DNA of 40,413 bases. Source: Bdellovibrio sp. (GTDB lineage Bacteria; Bdellovibrionota; UBA1018). Of this stretch, positions 1-7,955 are shown piece by piece. The position numbers were made by a program, and so were the translations under genes. The notes below the pieces were generated by a model that saw only the letters and a list, made by a program, of their open reading frames with translations, was not told the origin of the DNA and searched no databases. How positions within the stretch are numbered: position 1 is the stretch's first letter; every line of letters starts with the position of its first letter. The stretch is taken from positions 1-40,413 of the forward strand of contig JACPOE010000055.1 of NCBI GenBank assembly GCA_016185105.1, given 5' to 3'.

Positions 1-168
1 GCTCAAGGTTCGGTGATCGAACTTTCCAAGTTTGCCGGCGAGCCTTTGGAAGTTCTGGTCAATGACAAGCTGATTGCAAGAGGTGAAGTGGTGGTGGTGA
101 ACGAAAAATTTGGAATTCGTCTGACCGATATTATTTCTCCGGTCGAGAGAATCGAACAGCTGAAGTAG
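1..168 (+). CDS. fliN: Flagellar motor switch protein FliN, C-terminal end (partial)
   Basis: The first 55 codons of the window are open and end at a TAG eight bases before the fliO start. The residues form the end of a SpoA (FliN/FliM C-terminal) domain, with the pattern [18 protein letters not shown], then an arginine-glycine-glutamate turn (ARGEVVVV) and a terminal FGIRLTDI segment. FliN forms the lower ring of the flagellar C-ring and helps dock export substrates at the type III gate. Its place directly before fliO and fliP is the usual flagellar order. The 5' part lies outside the window, so total length and any N-terminal extension are unknown. Confidence 0.9.
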   Translation, partial: AQGSVIELSKFAGEPLEVLVNDKLIARGEVVVVNEKFGIRLTDIISPVERIEQLK

Positions 169-176
169 GGAGATTC

Positions 177-1448
177 ATGCGAGCTCTTGGAAAATATGTC
201 CTTCTTTTTTCAATTCCAGTATTGACGCTGGGAACCGAAGCATGGGCTGCCAACGTACTGAAGCAGGTGAGAGTCGTTGCAGCACCTGCTAAGGCCGTCG
301 ATGTGTTTTTGACCTTCGATAAGAAGGTCAGTTCACAGGTTGCTGAGGTCGAGCTTTTGAGAGATTTTATTCAAATCACATTGAGTGATGCTTCGGTCTA
401 CCCTCAGAAGTCCATCCTCGTGCGTGGTAAAACCATTACAAAAATCAGCGCATATCAGTTTTCACCGAAGATCGTGAGGTGTCGATTGGCGGTTCGCGGC
501 TCGGCTCTTGCGTTCCAAGGGCGCGTTGAAACCTCTGTTGTGAAAGGCGCAGCAGCCGAGGGTCGGATCTTAAAAATCAGAGTGAAAGCTCCAGACACTT
601 CTGCCCCGGTAAAAGAAGGTGCTTCGACTCATCTACAACAGGAATTAGAGGCAAAATCGCTAGCGCCGGTGCCAGCTCATTTTCAGGAAGTCGAGGCGGT
701 GGATCATCCAACTCAAATAGCCCCTGAAAATCAGGTGAATGCCGCGGCTGGGAACGGAAAGGACGCTCCAAAAAATCCGGACGATGCTCGTCAAGAACAA
801 GAGGAAAAAGTTCTCCTAGATCGCGTTTTGAAAGCCAGTACTTCCGAGAAGCCTCTAGCGAGTTCGGGAGATGCTGAAAAGTCAGACCGGATGCCTCTCA
901 CCGGAGCAAAACCCCTTCCTTCATTTAAAGGCGTTTTCATTAAACTAGGAGCAGTAACGCTGTTTGCCCTTCTTTTGGGCTGGGCTGTGATGAGGGCTCG
1001 TGGAATTAAAAAGAGCACCGGCGTGTTAGGGGCGATTCAAAAAATGGCTACCGGAGCGCTGGCTAAGATGCCTAAAAACGAAAAAATGATTCAAGTAGTT
1101 TCAACTCACCATATTGATCCTAAAAAAAGTATTGCAGTCGTCAAGATTGCCGGGCGCCTCTTAGTTCTTGGTCTCTCTAATGATTCGATTAACCTAATTA
1201 CTCAATTTGGTGAGAGTTCGGATTCACTTTCTCCAGCTGACTTGAGCGACTCTGATCTCACCGGATCTTTTGGTGACCTGTTTCAGAACGAGAACGCCAA
1301 GCCCCTGAAATCACCTTTTGATGGTCGATCCTTTCATTCCTCTAACGGTTCTTCGAGTAATTCCTTTGATTCTCCGAGTGAGCCTTCTTTGATTCCGAGC
1401 GTGAAGAGTCGAATAAAAAGCAGACTGGAGGGTCTAAAGCCCTTATGA
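177..1448 (+). CDS. fliO: FliO-like flagellar export assembly protein with N-terminal AMIN-like domain
   Basis: FliO helps assemble the FliP/FliR core of the flagellar export gate. Three parts are visible in 423 residues. A signal peptide runs to about residue 25 (cleavage after AWA). A beta-rich region at about 30-135 (VDVFLTFDKKVS, IQITLSDASVYP, KITKISAYQFSPK) resembles AMIN domains. After a long charged and Ser/Pro-rich linker comes one membrane helix at about 253-273, then a compact FliO-type domain at about 304-345 (MIQVVSTHHIDPKKSIAVVK, RLLVLGLS). FliO is usually only about 100-150 residues, so the N-terminal 250 residues are extra. The start is preceded by an AGGGAG-like site, and the stop overlaps the fliP start (ATGA). 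FliO assignment is good; the AMIN call is by pattern only. Confidence 0.82.
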   Translation: MRALGKYVLLFSIPVLTLGTEAWAANVLKQVRVVAAPAKAVDVFLTFDKKVSSQVAEVELLRDFIQITLSDASVYPQKSILVRGKTITKISAYQFSPKIVRCRLAVRGSALAFQGRVETSVVKGAAAEGRILKIRVKAPDTSAPVKEGASTHLQQELEAKSLAPVPAHFQEVEAVDHPTQIAPENQVNAAAGNGKDAPKNPDDARQEQEEKVLLDRVLKASTSEKPLASSGDAEKSDRMPLTGAKPLPSFKGVFIKLGAVTLFALLLGWAVMRARGIKKSTGVLGAIQKMATGALAKMPKNEKMIQVVSTHHIDPKKSIAVVKIAGRLLVLGLSNDSINLITQFGESSDSLSPADLSDSDLTGSFGDLFQNENAKPLKSPFDGRSFHSSNGSSSNSFDSPSEPSLIPSVKSRIKSRLEGLKPL

Positions 1449-2284
1449 TCTATTTTGGTTCGCTTCGCAGCCTAAACGGATTTCAAAGAAGTTCAGCATC
1501 GGGCTGGATTTTTTTGGCTTTGCTTGCGGCAATCCTGGTTTTCACGCAATCGGCCTTTGCCGAAGGTCAGGCCGCAGCTGGGAGCTATATTCCAGGAACT
1601 TCGGGGCTTACGCTGCCTTCACTCAGTCTTTCCTTTTCAAATAGCCAGAAACCTTCTGATTTAGTTTCCGTACTTAGAATCGTCTTGATGCTAACTGTCT
1701 TGACGTTGGCTCCGGCGATTTTGATTATGATGACATCCTTTACGCGAATTGTTGTGGTTCTGAGCTTTGTCCGTCAAGCGTTGGGTACACAACAGATGCC
1801 GCCGAATCAGCTCATTGTCGGACTCTCTCTTTTCCTCTCGTTTTTTGTGATGGCTCCCACTTGGAAAGCGATTTCATCAAATGCCGTGGAGCCCTTTTTG
1901 AATGAGAAAATTACCCAGCAGATGGCCTATGAAAAAGCAGAAGCTCCTCTACGCGAGTTCATGTTTGCTCAGACCAGGGAAAAAGATTTGGAGCTTTTCC
2001 TTTCTCTTTCCAAAGAAACGAAGCCGAAAAATAGGGCGGGTGTACCTACCTATGTCTTAGTGCCGGCTTTTGTGATTAGCGAATTGAAGACAGCATTCCA
2101 AATCGGTTTTATGCTGTATCTTCCTTTTCTAGTTCTAGACATGGTTGTTGCAAGCGTACTCATGGCGATGGGAATGATGATGCTGCCACCGGTGGCGATT
2201 TCGCTGCCGTTTAAATTACTACTTTTTGTTTTGGTCGATGGTTGGGAATTGGTAGTTGGGAGTTTGGTCCGGAGTTTTGGGTAA
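1445..2284 (+). CDS. fliP: Flagellar type III export gate protein FliP
   Basis: FliP forms, with FliQ and FliR, the inner-membrane export channel of the flagellum. The 279-residue product has an N-terminal signal-like segment ending near residue 39 (SAFA). The family signature follows: a membrane helix, MTSFTRIVVVLSFVRQALGT, QQMPPNQ, a helix with FFVMAP, and the C-terminal block PAFVISELKTAFQIGFMLYLPFLVLDMVVASVLMAMGM split by a polar turn. Length is normal for the family. It overlaps fliO by four bases, which suggests translational coupling. No missing segment is apparent. Confidence 0.97.
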   Translation: MIYFGSLRSLNGFQRSSASGWIFLALLAAILVFTQSAFAEGQAAAGSYIPGTSGLTLPSLSLSFSNSQKPSDLVSVLRIVLMLTVLTLAPAILIMMTSFTRIVVVLSFVRQALGTQQMPPNQLIVGLSLFLSFFVMAPTWKAISSNAVEPFLNEKITQQMAYEKAEAPLREFMFAQTREKDLELFLSLSKETKPKNRAGVPTYVLVPAFVISELKTAFQIGFMLYLPFLVLDMVVASVLMAMGMMMLPPVAISLPFKLLLFVLVDGWELVVGSLVRSFG

Positions 2285-2323
2285 CTTCGAACCCGTTTAA
2301 CTTGCTAGGAAGGCGAGGGGACG

Positions 2324-2593
2324 ATGACGGAAGAAATGGTGATTTCGATTGGGGCTGAGGCTATTAAGACTACTGTCTTTTTAGCGGGTCCCATGTTAGC
2401 GGCCGCAATGGTCGTTGGTATTTTGGTTAGCGTCATGCAAGCCGTTACCCAGATTAACGAAGCTACCCTGACCTTTATTCCGAAAATGGTCGCAGTGATT
2501 CTGGTGCTGAGTGTGATGGCACCCTGGATGCTCGAAATCCTACAGCACTATGCCTTTCAGATGATTGGCAACGCCGGGGAGTGGGTTAGATAA
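2324..2593 (+). CDS. fliQ: Flagellar export gate protein FliQ
   Basis: This 89-residue protein has two transmembrane helices and the conserved FliQ core (residues about 20-60: GPMLAAAMVVGILVSVMQAV, TQINEATLTFIPK). FliQ lies around the FliP/FliR core of the export channel. A GAGGGG site sits just upstream of the ATG. Its stop codon shares one base with the fliR start. Length and motif match the family. Confidence 0.96.
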   Translation: MTEEMVISIGAEAIKTTVFLAGPMLAAAMVVGILVSVMQAVTQINEATLTFIPKMVAVILVLSVMAPWMLEILQHYAFQMIGNAGEWVR

Positions 2594-3402
2594 TGTATCT
2601 CTTTAACTTTAATGTTGAAGAAATGCTGACGTTTTTCTGTGTGCTAGTGAGGTTTAGTGTTTTGTTTTCGATTCTCCCGTTTATCGGAGACCGTACAGTT
2701 CCCCCTATGGTCAAAGTTCTGATGTCCCTGGTGGTTACTGTAGCCCTTTTTCCGCCCCTTCTTTCAACTGGAAAAGTCCACGTTGCTGACACCTATATTT
2801 GGGCTAGTACTCCCGCAGGAATCATTACGACGATTGTCATTGAAGCCTTTATGGGATTAGTTCTGGGGTTCACCGCAAAGCTAATTTTTGATTGTATTGC
2901 TTTTGGTGCCAATCTGGTCGGGAATATGATGGGTTTTGCTTCTGCAAGTATTTACGATCCTCACCAAGAGTCTCAGACAGAGGTCATTGCCCAAGTCCAA
3001 ACGACTTTGGCCATGCTGGTTTTTCTAGCCGTGGACGGTCACCATCTGATGCTGCGGGCCGCTTTGGATAGTTACAGATTTGTCGGTGTCGGCAAGGCAA
3101 CCTTTGGTGCGGCTGCGGGTCAGCGTTTAGTGGAGCTGAGCGGTGAGGTGTTTCATGCTGGTCTCCAACTGGCAGCTCCAGTGGCGATCTCAATTTTTGC
3201 GGTGAACGTGGTCTTTGGTGTGATGGCGAAATCAATGCCGCAGCTGAACGTCTTGGTCTTGTCCTTTTCCGTGACAGCCTTAGTGGGTTTAGTGGTGATG
3301 CTTCTTGGAACGAGCGAGTTCAACTCGGTCTCCTCAGACATCCTGCTGAGGGTTGGAAGCTGGATGCAAAGTATGGTTCTTACGCTCAAAGGGGGAACTT
3401 AG
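2593..3402 (+). CDS. fliR: Flagellar export gate protein FliR
   Basis: The 269-residue protein is strongly hydrophobic with about six membrane helices. It carries the FliR pattern of an N-terminal helix followed by FSILPFIGDRTVPPMVKVLMSL, the central GLVLGFTAKLIF block, the MMGFASASIYDP segment and FLAVDGHHLMLRAALDSYR. FliR completes the export channel with FliP and FliQ. The start codon overlaps the fliQ stop (TAATG). No anomaly is seen. Confidence 0.96.
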   Translation: MYLFNFNVEEMLTFFCVLVRFSVLFSILPFIGDRTVPPMVKVLMSLVVTVALFPPLLSTGKVHVADTYIWASTPAGIITTIVIEAFMGLVLGFTAKLIFDCIAFGANLVGNMMGFASASIYDPHQESQTEVIAQVQTTLAMLVFLAVDGHHLMLRAALDSYRFVGVGKATFGAAAGQRLVELSGEVFHAGLQLAAPVAISIFAVNVVFGVMAKSMPQLNVLVLSFSVTALVGLVVMLLGTSEFNSVSSDILLRVGSWMQSMVLTLKGGT

Positions 3403-4488
3403 TTGGCAGAGAATGAAGAGCGGTCAAGAGAAGACCTGACCGAAGAAGCCTCCCCGTTTCGCGTCGAGGAATACCGACGCAAGGGGATGGTTGCGCAAAG
3501 CCGTGAAGTTAGCTCGATGGTGGCGCTGTTCGCCGCTGTTGTGGCTGGCTACCTTTACGCCCCCTCGTTTGCCGCTCAGGCCAAAGATTTTATGGAAAGC
3601 ATTTTCCGAATGGATTTCTCATCCAAATTTGATTTGAGCTCTGGTTCGGTGATGAGACAGGTTTTGATAAAGTCACTCTTAGTGATGGCAAGTCTTGGCC
3701 TCCCCATTTGTATTGCTGGGTTCATAATGGGAGTGATTGGGAGCTTGGCTCAAGTGGGCGCAATTTTTACGCTTGAACCCCTGCAACCGGACTTTCAAAA
3801 GATCAATCCGCTGGCAGGGTTTAAAAGACTAGTTTCAATGAAGCAGCTTTATGAAACGGTGCGCACACTGGTGAAGGTCGTCTTTTTCCTGGCCGCTGCT
3901 TTCTTTCTGATTCGATCCGAAGTGATTCGTGCTCCGGCTCATGCCGGCGGAGACGTGGGATACCTGCTTTCAATCTATGGCGGTATCGCGGCAAGCATCA
4001 CTTTTAAGCTTCTTGTAATTCTTGCCGTGTTTGCGGGATTTGATTTCGCTCTACAACGCTTTGAACACATGAAGAACTTACGACTGACAAAGCAAGAAGC
4101 CAAACAAGAACATAAAGAGCGTGAAGGGGATCCCCAAATCCGAGCCAGAATACGATCGGTTCAACGTGAGATGGCGCGGCGACGAATGATGGAGGCTGTA
4201 AAGAAAGCGGATGTGGTCGTAACAAACCCAACCCACATCGCAGTGGCCCTATCCTATGATCGTGAAAAAATGGCCGCGCCTAAAGTTGTAGCAAAGGGTG
4301 CGGATTTGATTGCTCAAAAAATCAAACAGATTGCCTTGGAAGCAGGGGTTCCCCAGGTCGAAAATGTTCCATTGGCGAGAACTTTGTTTAAATCGGTGAA
4401 GGTTGGCCAAGCTGTCCCCCGCGCTCTTTATCAAGCTGTCGCTGAGGTTTTGGCTTTCGTCTACCGGTTGAAGAAGAGGGATAAATGA
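3403..4488 (+). CDS. flhB: Flagellar export switch protein FlhB
   Basis: FlhB switches export specificity from rod/hook to filament substrates after self-cleavage. In 361 residues there are four membrane helices (about 35-215), a charged linker (KQEAKQEHKEREGDPQIR) and a cytoplasmic domain. The self-cleavage motif NPTH is at 275-278 and is intact, followed by the typical IAVALSYD strand. The gene starts with TTG immediately after the fliR stop. A GGGGGA site lies about eight bases upstream and no ATG start is better placed, so TTG is preferred. The stop overlaps the flhA start by four bases. The length is typical. Confidence 0.95.
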   Translation: MAENEERSREDLTEEASPFRVEEYRRKGMVAQSREVSSMVALFAAVVAGYLYAPSFAAQAKDFMESIFRMDFSSKFDLSSGSVMRQVLIKSLLVMASLGLPICIAGFIMGVIGSLAQVGAIFTLEPLQPDFQKINPLAGFKRLVSMKQLYETVRTLVKVVFFLAAAFFLIRSEVIRAPAHAGGDVGYLLSIYGGIAASITFKLLVILAVFAGFDFALQRFEHMKNLRLTKQEAKQEHKEREGDPQIRARIRSVQREMARRRMMEAVKKADVVVTNPTHIAVALSYDREKMAAPKVVAKGADLIAQKIKQIALEAGVPQVENVPLARTLFKSVKVGQAVPRALYQAVAEVLAFVYRLKKRDK

Positions 4489-6011
4489 ATCTGAGTGATC
4501 GCTTAGCTAAGAACTCGGACCTCGCGGTGGCTATCGGCCTTGTGGCCATTCTAGCCGTAATGGTTATTCCTATTCCACGCTTCATGTTGGATATTTTTCT
4601 GTCGCTTGGGATAGCTTTTGCTATCATCCTTCTCCTCACATCGGTGTATGCGACGCGGGCTTTGGATTTTAGCATCTTTCCGTCACTCCTTTTGATTACA
4701 ACCCTTTTCCGATTGTCCTTGAACGTGGCTACCACCCGAGTGATTTTGCTTCACGGTGCTGAGCTAGGAACTGCCGCCGCAGGAGAGGTGATTCGCTCCT
4801 TCGGAGAGTTCGTCGTTGGAGGGAATTACGCTGTAGGGATCGTGATCTTTGTCATTTTGGTCATCATCAACTTTGTGGTTATCACCAAAGGCGCGGGTCG
4901 TGTGGCTGAAGTTGCAGCTCGTTTTACCTTGGACGCGATGCCCGGGAAACAAATGTCCATCGACGCGGACTTGAATGCTGGCTTGATCAATGAGGAAGAG
5001 GCTCGCCGGCGCCGTTCCGAAATTGCTAAAGAAGCCGATTTCTATGGGGCCATGGACGGTGCGTCCAAGTTTGTTCGCGGAGACGCCATTGCCGGGATTT
5101 TGATTGTTGTAGTCAATATTGTTGGCGGAATAATTATTGGAACCCTCCAACGGGACATGAATATTGCGGATGCAGCTTCAACCTTTACCTTATTGACAGT
5201 AGGGGACGGACTAGTCACTCAAATTCCCGCTCTAATTATTTCGACTGCCGCCGGTATTATTGTGACTCGTACTGCGACCAGTACAAATTTCAGTCAGGAA
5301 GTTTCAAAACAGCTTTTGATGAAGCCTAAGGCGCTGGGTGCTGCAGCTGGTATTATGGGCTTTTTAGCAATAATCCCAGGTTTACCTTTTCTGCCATTCA
5401 TGCTGTTGGCTTTAGGGCTCGGGGGAGTTTCCTATCAGCTTCGGCAGCGGGCGAAAGTCGAAGATGAAAAAGCAGAACGTCGGGTGGCGCAAGAAAAACT
5501 CAAGCCGGTTACTGAGAAGTTGGAAAACCTCCTTCCAGTGGATCTACTCGAGCTTGAGGTGGGATACGGCCTGATCAGCATTGTGGACGTTGAGCAAAAA
5601 GGCGATCTTCTGGAACGAATTTCAAATATTCGCAAACAGTTCGCCTTGGATTTGGGAATTATTATTCCACCGTTAAGAATTCGAGACAATTTAGAGCTCA
5701 AGCCGGGGGATTACCAAGTTCTGTTGAAAGGGATTCAAATTGGAAGTGGATCTTTGATGATTGGAAATCTACTTGCAATGGATCCTGGGAATGTAACTGA
5801 TCCGGTGGTGGGCATTCCTACACAAGAACCCGCCTTTGGTCTGGACGCTCTGTGGATTACGCAACGACAAAAAGACGGAACTCCTGGGTCGACAAGAGCT
5901 TCAAACCCTGTTGGATACTTTCAAAACAAACGCTCCAAAAGTGGTCGAAGATCTTATTCCGAATTTGTTGCCGGTCGGCTCCTTGCTGAAGGTCCTGAAG
6001 AATCTGCTTAA
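4485..6011 (+). CDS. flhA: Flagellar export protein FlhA, N-terminal part (frame broken near 5858)
   Basis: FlhA is the membrane and cytoplasmic docking component of the flagellar export gate. Residues 1 to about 310 contain the eight-helix membrane region with the FHIPEP-type block (FVVITKGAGRVAEVAARF, LDAMPGKQMSIDADLNAG, INEEEARRRR). The cytoplasmic domain then runs normally to EPAFGLDALWI (W457-I458). After that the frame continues as about 50 residues unlike FlhA (KDGTPGSTRASNPVG and on) to a TGA. The true C-terminal domain resumes one frame over at base 5878. Homologues have roughly 35 residues between ALWI and ELLGRQE; here only 19 bases lie between them. About 85 bases are therefore missing, enough to change the frame. 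The gene is either damaged or mis-assembled. Confidence 0.93.
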   Translation: MNLSDRLAKNSDLAVAIGLVAILAVMVIPIPRFMLDIFLSLGIAFAIILLLTSVYATRALDFSIFPSLLLITTLFRLSLNVATTRVILLHGAELGTAAAGEVIRSFGEFVVGGNYAVGIVIFVILVIINFVVITKGAGRVAEVAARFTLDAMPGKQMSIDADLNAGLINEEEARRRRSEIAKEADFYGAMDGASKFVRGDAIAGILIVVVNIVGGIIIGTLQRDMNIADAASTFTLLTVGDGLVTQIPALIISTAAGIIVTRTATSTNFSQEVSKQLLMKPKALGAAAGIMGFLAIIPGLPFLPFMLLALGLGGVSYQLRQRAKVEDEKAERRVAQEKLKPVTEKLENLLPVDLLELEVGYGLISIVDVEQKGDLLERISNIRKQFALDLGIIIPPLRIRDNLELKPGDYQVLLKGIQIGSGSLMIGNLLAMDPGNVTDPVVGIPTQEPAFGLDALWITQRQKDGTPGSTRASNPVGYFQNKRSKSGRRSYSEFVAGRLLAEGPEESA

Positions 6012-6477
6012 GGAAGGCGTCCCGATCCGAGATCTCAGAACTATTATGGAATGTCTTACTGAACATGCCACGATCCAAAAAGACCCAGCCCTCTTGACGG
6101 AGCATGTGCGAACAGCTCTTGCTCGTACCATTACCAAGAAGCTGATAGGTCCAGATGGACAGCTTAGACTGCTGACGCTCGATAGATCTATTGAGGAAAC
6201 CATTGCGCAGGGTGTGATTCAGACGGACCAAGGTCCTCAGCTCTCCGTAGATCCTGAGTTCGTCCGTGGATTCATAGCTCAGCTGAATAAACAGGCTCTA
6301 GATATGACTATAGAAACGAGTCATCCGATTGTTCTGTGTTCGCCTCTGATCCGGCATCATTTGAAAAACTTAATCGATCGTTTTTTACCCAATGTGGTGG
6401 TTTTGTCTCATAACGAAATTACATCAAATATATCTGTTAAATCCTTTGGTACAGTGAGGTTGGCAAATGCAAGTTAA
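5836..6477 (+). CDS. flhA: FlhA, C-terminal part (out of frame with the N-terminal part)
   Basis: True homology begins at base 5878 with ELLGRQELQTLLD. It continues through the conserved C-terminal FlhA block: VVEDLIPNLLPVGSLLKVL, KNLLKEGVPIRDLRTIME, HVRTALARTITKKL, and the final RFLPNVVVLSHNEI. The first dozen residues of this frame (5836-5877) are the wrong-frame reading of the upstream segment, so 5836 is not a credible start. I read this as the second half of the same flhA gene, separated by an internal loss. The stop overlaps the start of flhF by 11 bases, as expected if the operon were once intact. A restored protein would still be about 35 residues short of normal. Confidence 0.9.
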   Translation: MVWTLCGLRNDKKTELLGRQELQTLLDTFKTNAPKVVEDLIPNLLPVGSLLKVLKNLLKEGVPIRDLRTIMECLTEHATIQKDPALLTEHVRTALARTITKKLIGPDGQLRLLTLDRSIEETIAQGVIQTDQGPQLSVDPEFVRGFIAQLNKQALDMTIETSHPIVLCSPLIRHHLKNLIDRFLPNVVVLSHNEITSNISVKSFGTVRLANAS

Positions 6478-7876
6478 GAAATTTGAAGCTTCGACCATTC
6501 AAGAGGCCCTGGACGATGTAAAAAAGGAACTGGGTCCAGAAGCCATCATCCTTCAGACTAAGAAGAGTCGTAAGGGCCTAGGCTTCTTGTCAAAAGCTAC
6601 CGTTGAGGTTACGGCTGCGGTTTCTGAGCGGTCGATTCAGAAGAAACAATACGTTGAAAACCGCGTTCCTGATCAAAGCAAAGATCTTCTAAAGAAGCTT
6701 CCGGCAAAGAAACAGGCTGATCTTCTGGAAAAATACGTTGATCAACGTTTGACTCAGGCCAGTGAGACTCAAGACCGTGTTGATGTGAGCGGCCGTTCAA
6801 AAAAAAGTACGGCGACCCGTTATGCGGACATCTCAGACAACCACGAAGTGAAGGCGACTGAGGTGGAAAGAAAGCGAGAGAGTGTGTCGCAGAAGGTCCT
6901 TTCAGAAAAGGCTCTCAGCGAGGCAATCTCGAAAACACTAAGCCAGTCGCAGGGCACCCCTGCTCCAGCACAAACAGCTTTGGAAGAGGAGATTCGGGTT
7001 TTGCGCCAGATTGTTCAGGAGCTGAAAAACAGCCAGGAAAAGGCTGAGACCTCGGGAGCAAATCGAATCTGGGACTCGGGGACTCTGGACCACCCGGTTT
7101 TGCAGGAGAGTTTCGAAAAGCTGGTCGTCAACGGGGTGGATCGTCGTTATGCCTACGGTCTTGTAAAGAAAGTAGCGTTTGATTTAGGTACTGAGCGTTG
7201 TGCGAAGCCAGAGGTATTGGCTGAGGCTTTGGCCGCAGAGATGATGGATAGCATCGAAGTCACATCCCTTATGAAATTCAAACCCGCATCAGGTCCGTTA
7301 GTCTTGGCGGTGGTCGGACCTACGGGAGTGGGAAAAACCGCTACTGTTGCCAAGATTGCTGGGCAGGCTCGGTCGAGGAAAAAATTAAGGGTTGGGTTAA
7401 TTCATTTCGATACTTCCCCTGCGCAGGAGTTTGGGCATTTAAGTACGTACGCCAAGGCTTTGAATTTGCCATTTCGTTATGCTCGTACTTTGGATGACTT
7501 CAGGGCAGCTACTATGGATTTCAAAAGTTTGGATTTGGTGTTGGTGGACACGCCGGGTCGATCCTACCTTGATCATGCTTCTTTGAGCGAGCTTCAGAAA
7601 GTTCTAACAGGTGTTCCGGATTTGATTACTACTCTTATCCTGAGCGCAGGGGGGCGCGATCCAGAACATTTAGATTGCATCAATCGATTTTCGATATTTA
7701 AGCCGCAAAGTCTGATTTTTTCCAAGCTGGATGAAACTCGGATTTACGGAGGAATTTACAATGCTTTTCAGAAGAGTAAATTACCTCTCTTGTTTTTTAC
7801 CACGGGACAAAAAGTTCCGGAGGACCTAGAAGAGGCTAGTACGGAACGAGTCGTTTCCTTAGTCTTGAGAATCTGA
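6467..7876 (+). CDS. flhF: Flagellar SRP-type GTPase FlhF
   Basis: FlhF is an SRP-family GTPase that sets the site and number of polar flagella. The 469-residue protein starts with the family's MQVKKFEAST...ELGPEAIILQTKK domain. A long charged linker (about 50-190) follows, then the helical N domain, then the GTPase G domain. In it GPTGVGKT (284-291) is the P-loop, DTPGR (361-365) is G3 and KLDE near 428 is G4. At the position of the usual DTYR motif it reads FDTSPAQEF, a modest deviation. It overlaps the end of flhA by 11 bases. No flhG (the MinD-like partner) follows; only 79 bases separate flhF from fliA. Confidence 0.93.
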   Translation: MQVKKFEASTIQEALDDVKKELGPEAIILQTKKSRKGLGFLSKATVEVTAAVSERSIQKKQYVENRVPDQSKDLLKKLPAKKQADLLEKYVDQRLTQASETQDRVDVSGRSKKSTATRYADISDNHEVKATEVERKRESVSQKVLSEKALSEAISKTLSQSQGTPAPAQTALEEEIRVLRQIVQELKNSQEKAETSGANRIWDSGTLDHPVLQESFEKLVVNGVDRRYAYGLVKKVAFDLGTERCAKPEVLAEALAAEMMDSIEVTSLMKFKPASGPLVLAVVGPTGVGKTATVAKIAGQARSRKKLRVGLIHFDTSPAQEFGHLSTYAKALNLPFRYARTLDDFRAATMDFKSLDLVLVDTPGRSYLDHASLSELQKVLTGVPDLITTLILSAGGRDPEHLDCINRFSIFKPQSLIFSKLDETRIYGGIYNAFQKSKLPLLFFTTGQKVPEDLEEASTERVVSLVLRI

Positions 7877-7955
7877 GTCAAAATCCTGACAGATTTGAAA
7901 AATAGATTAGGAAGTTTAGACAATGCATTCAAAAAATTTCTGCTAGAATAATTAA

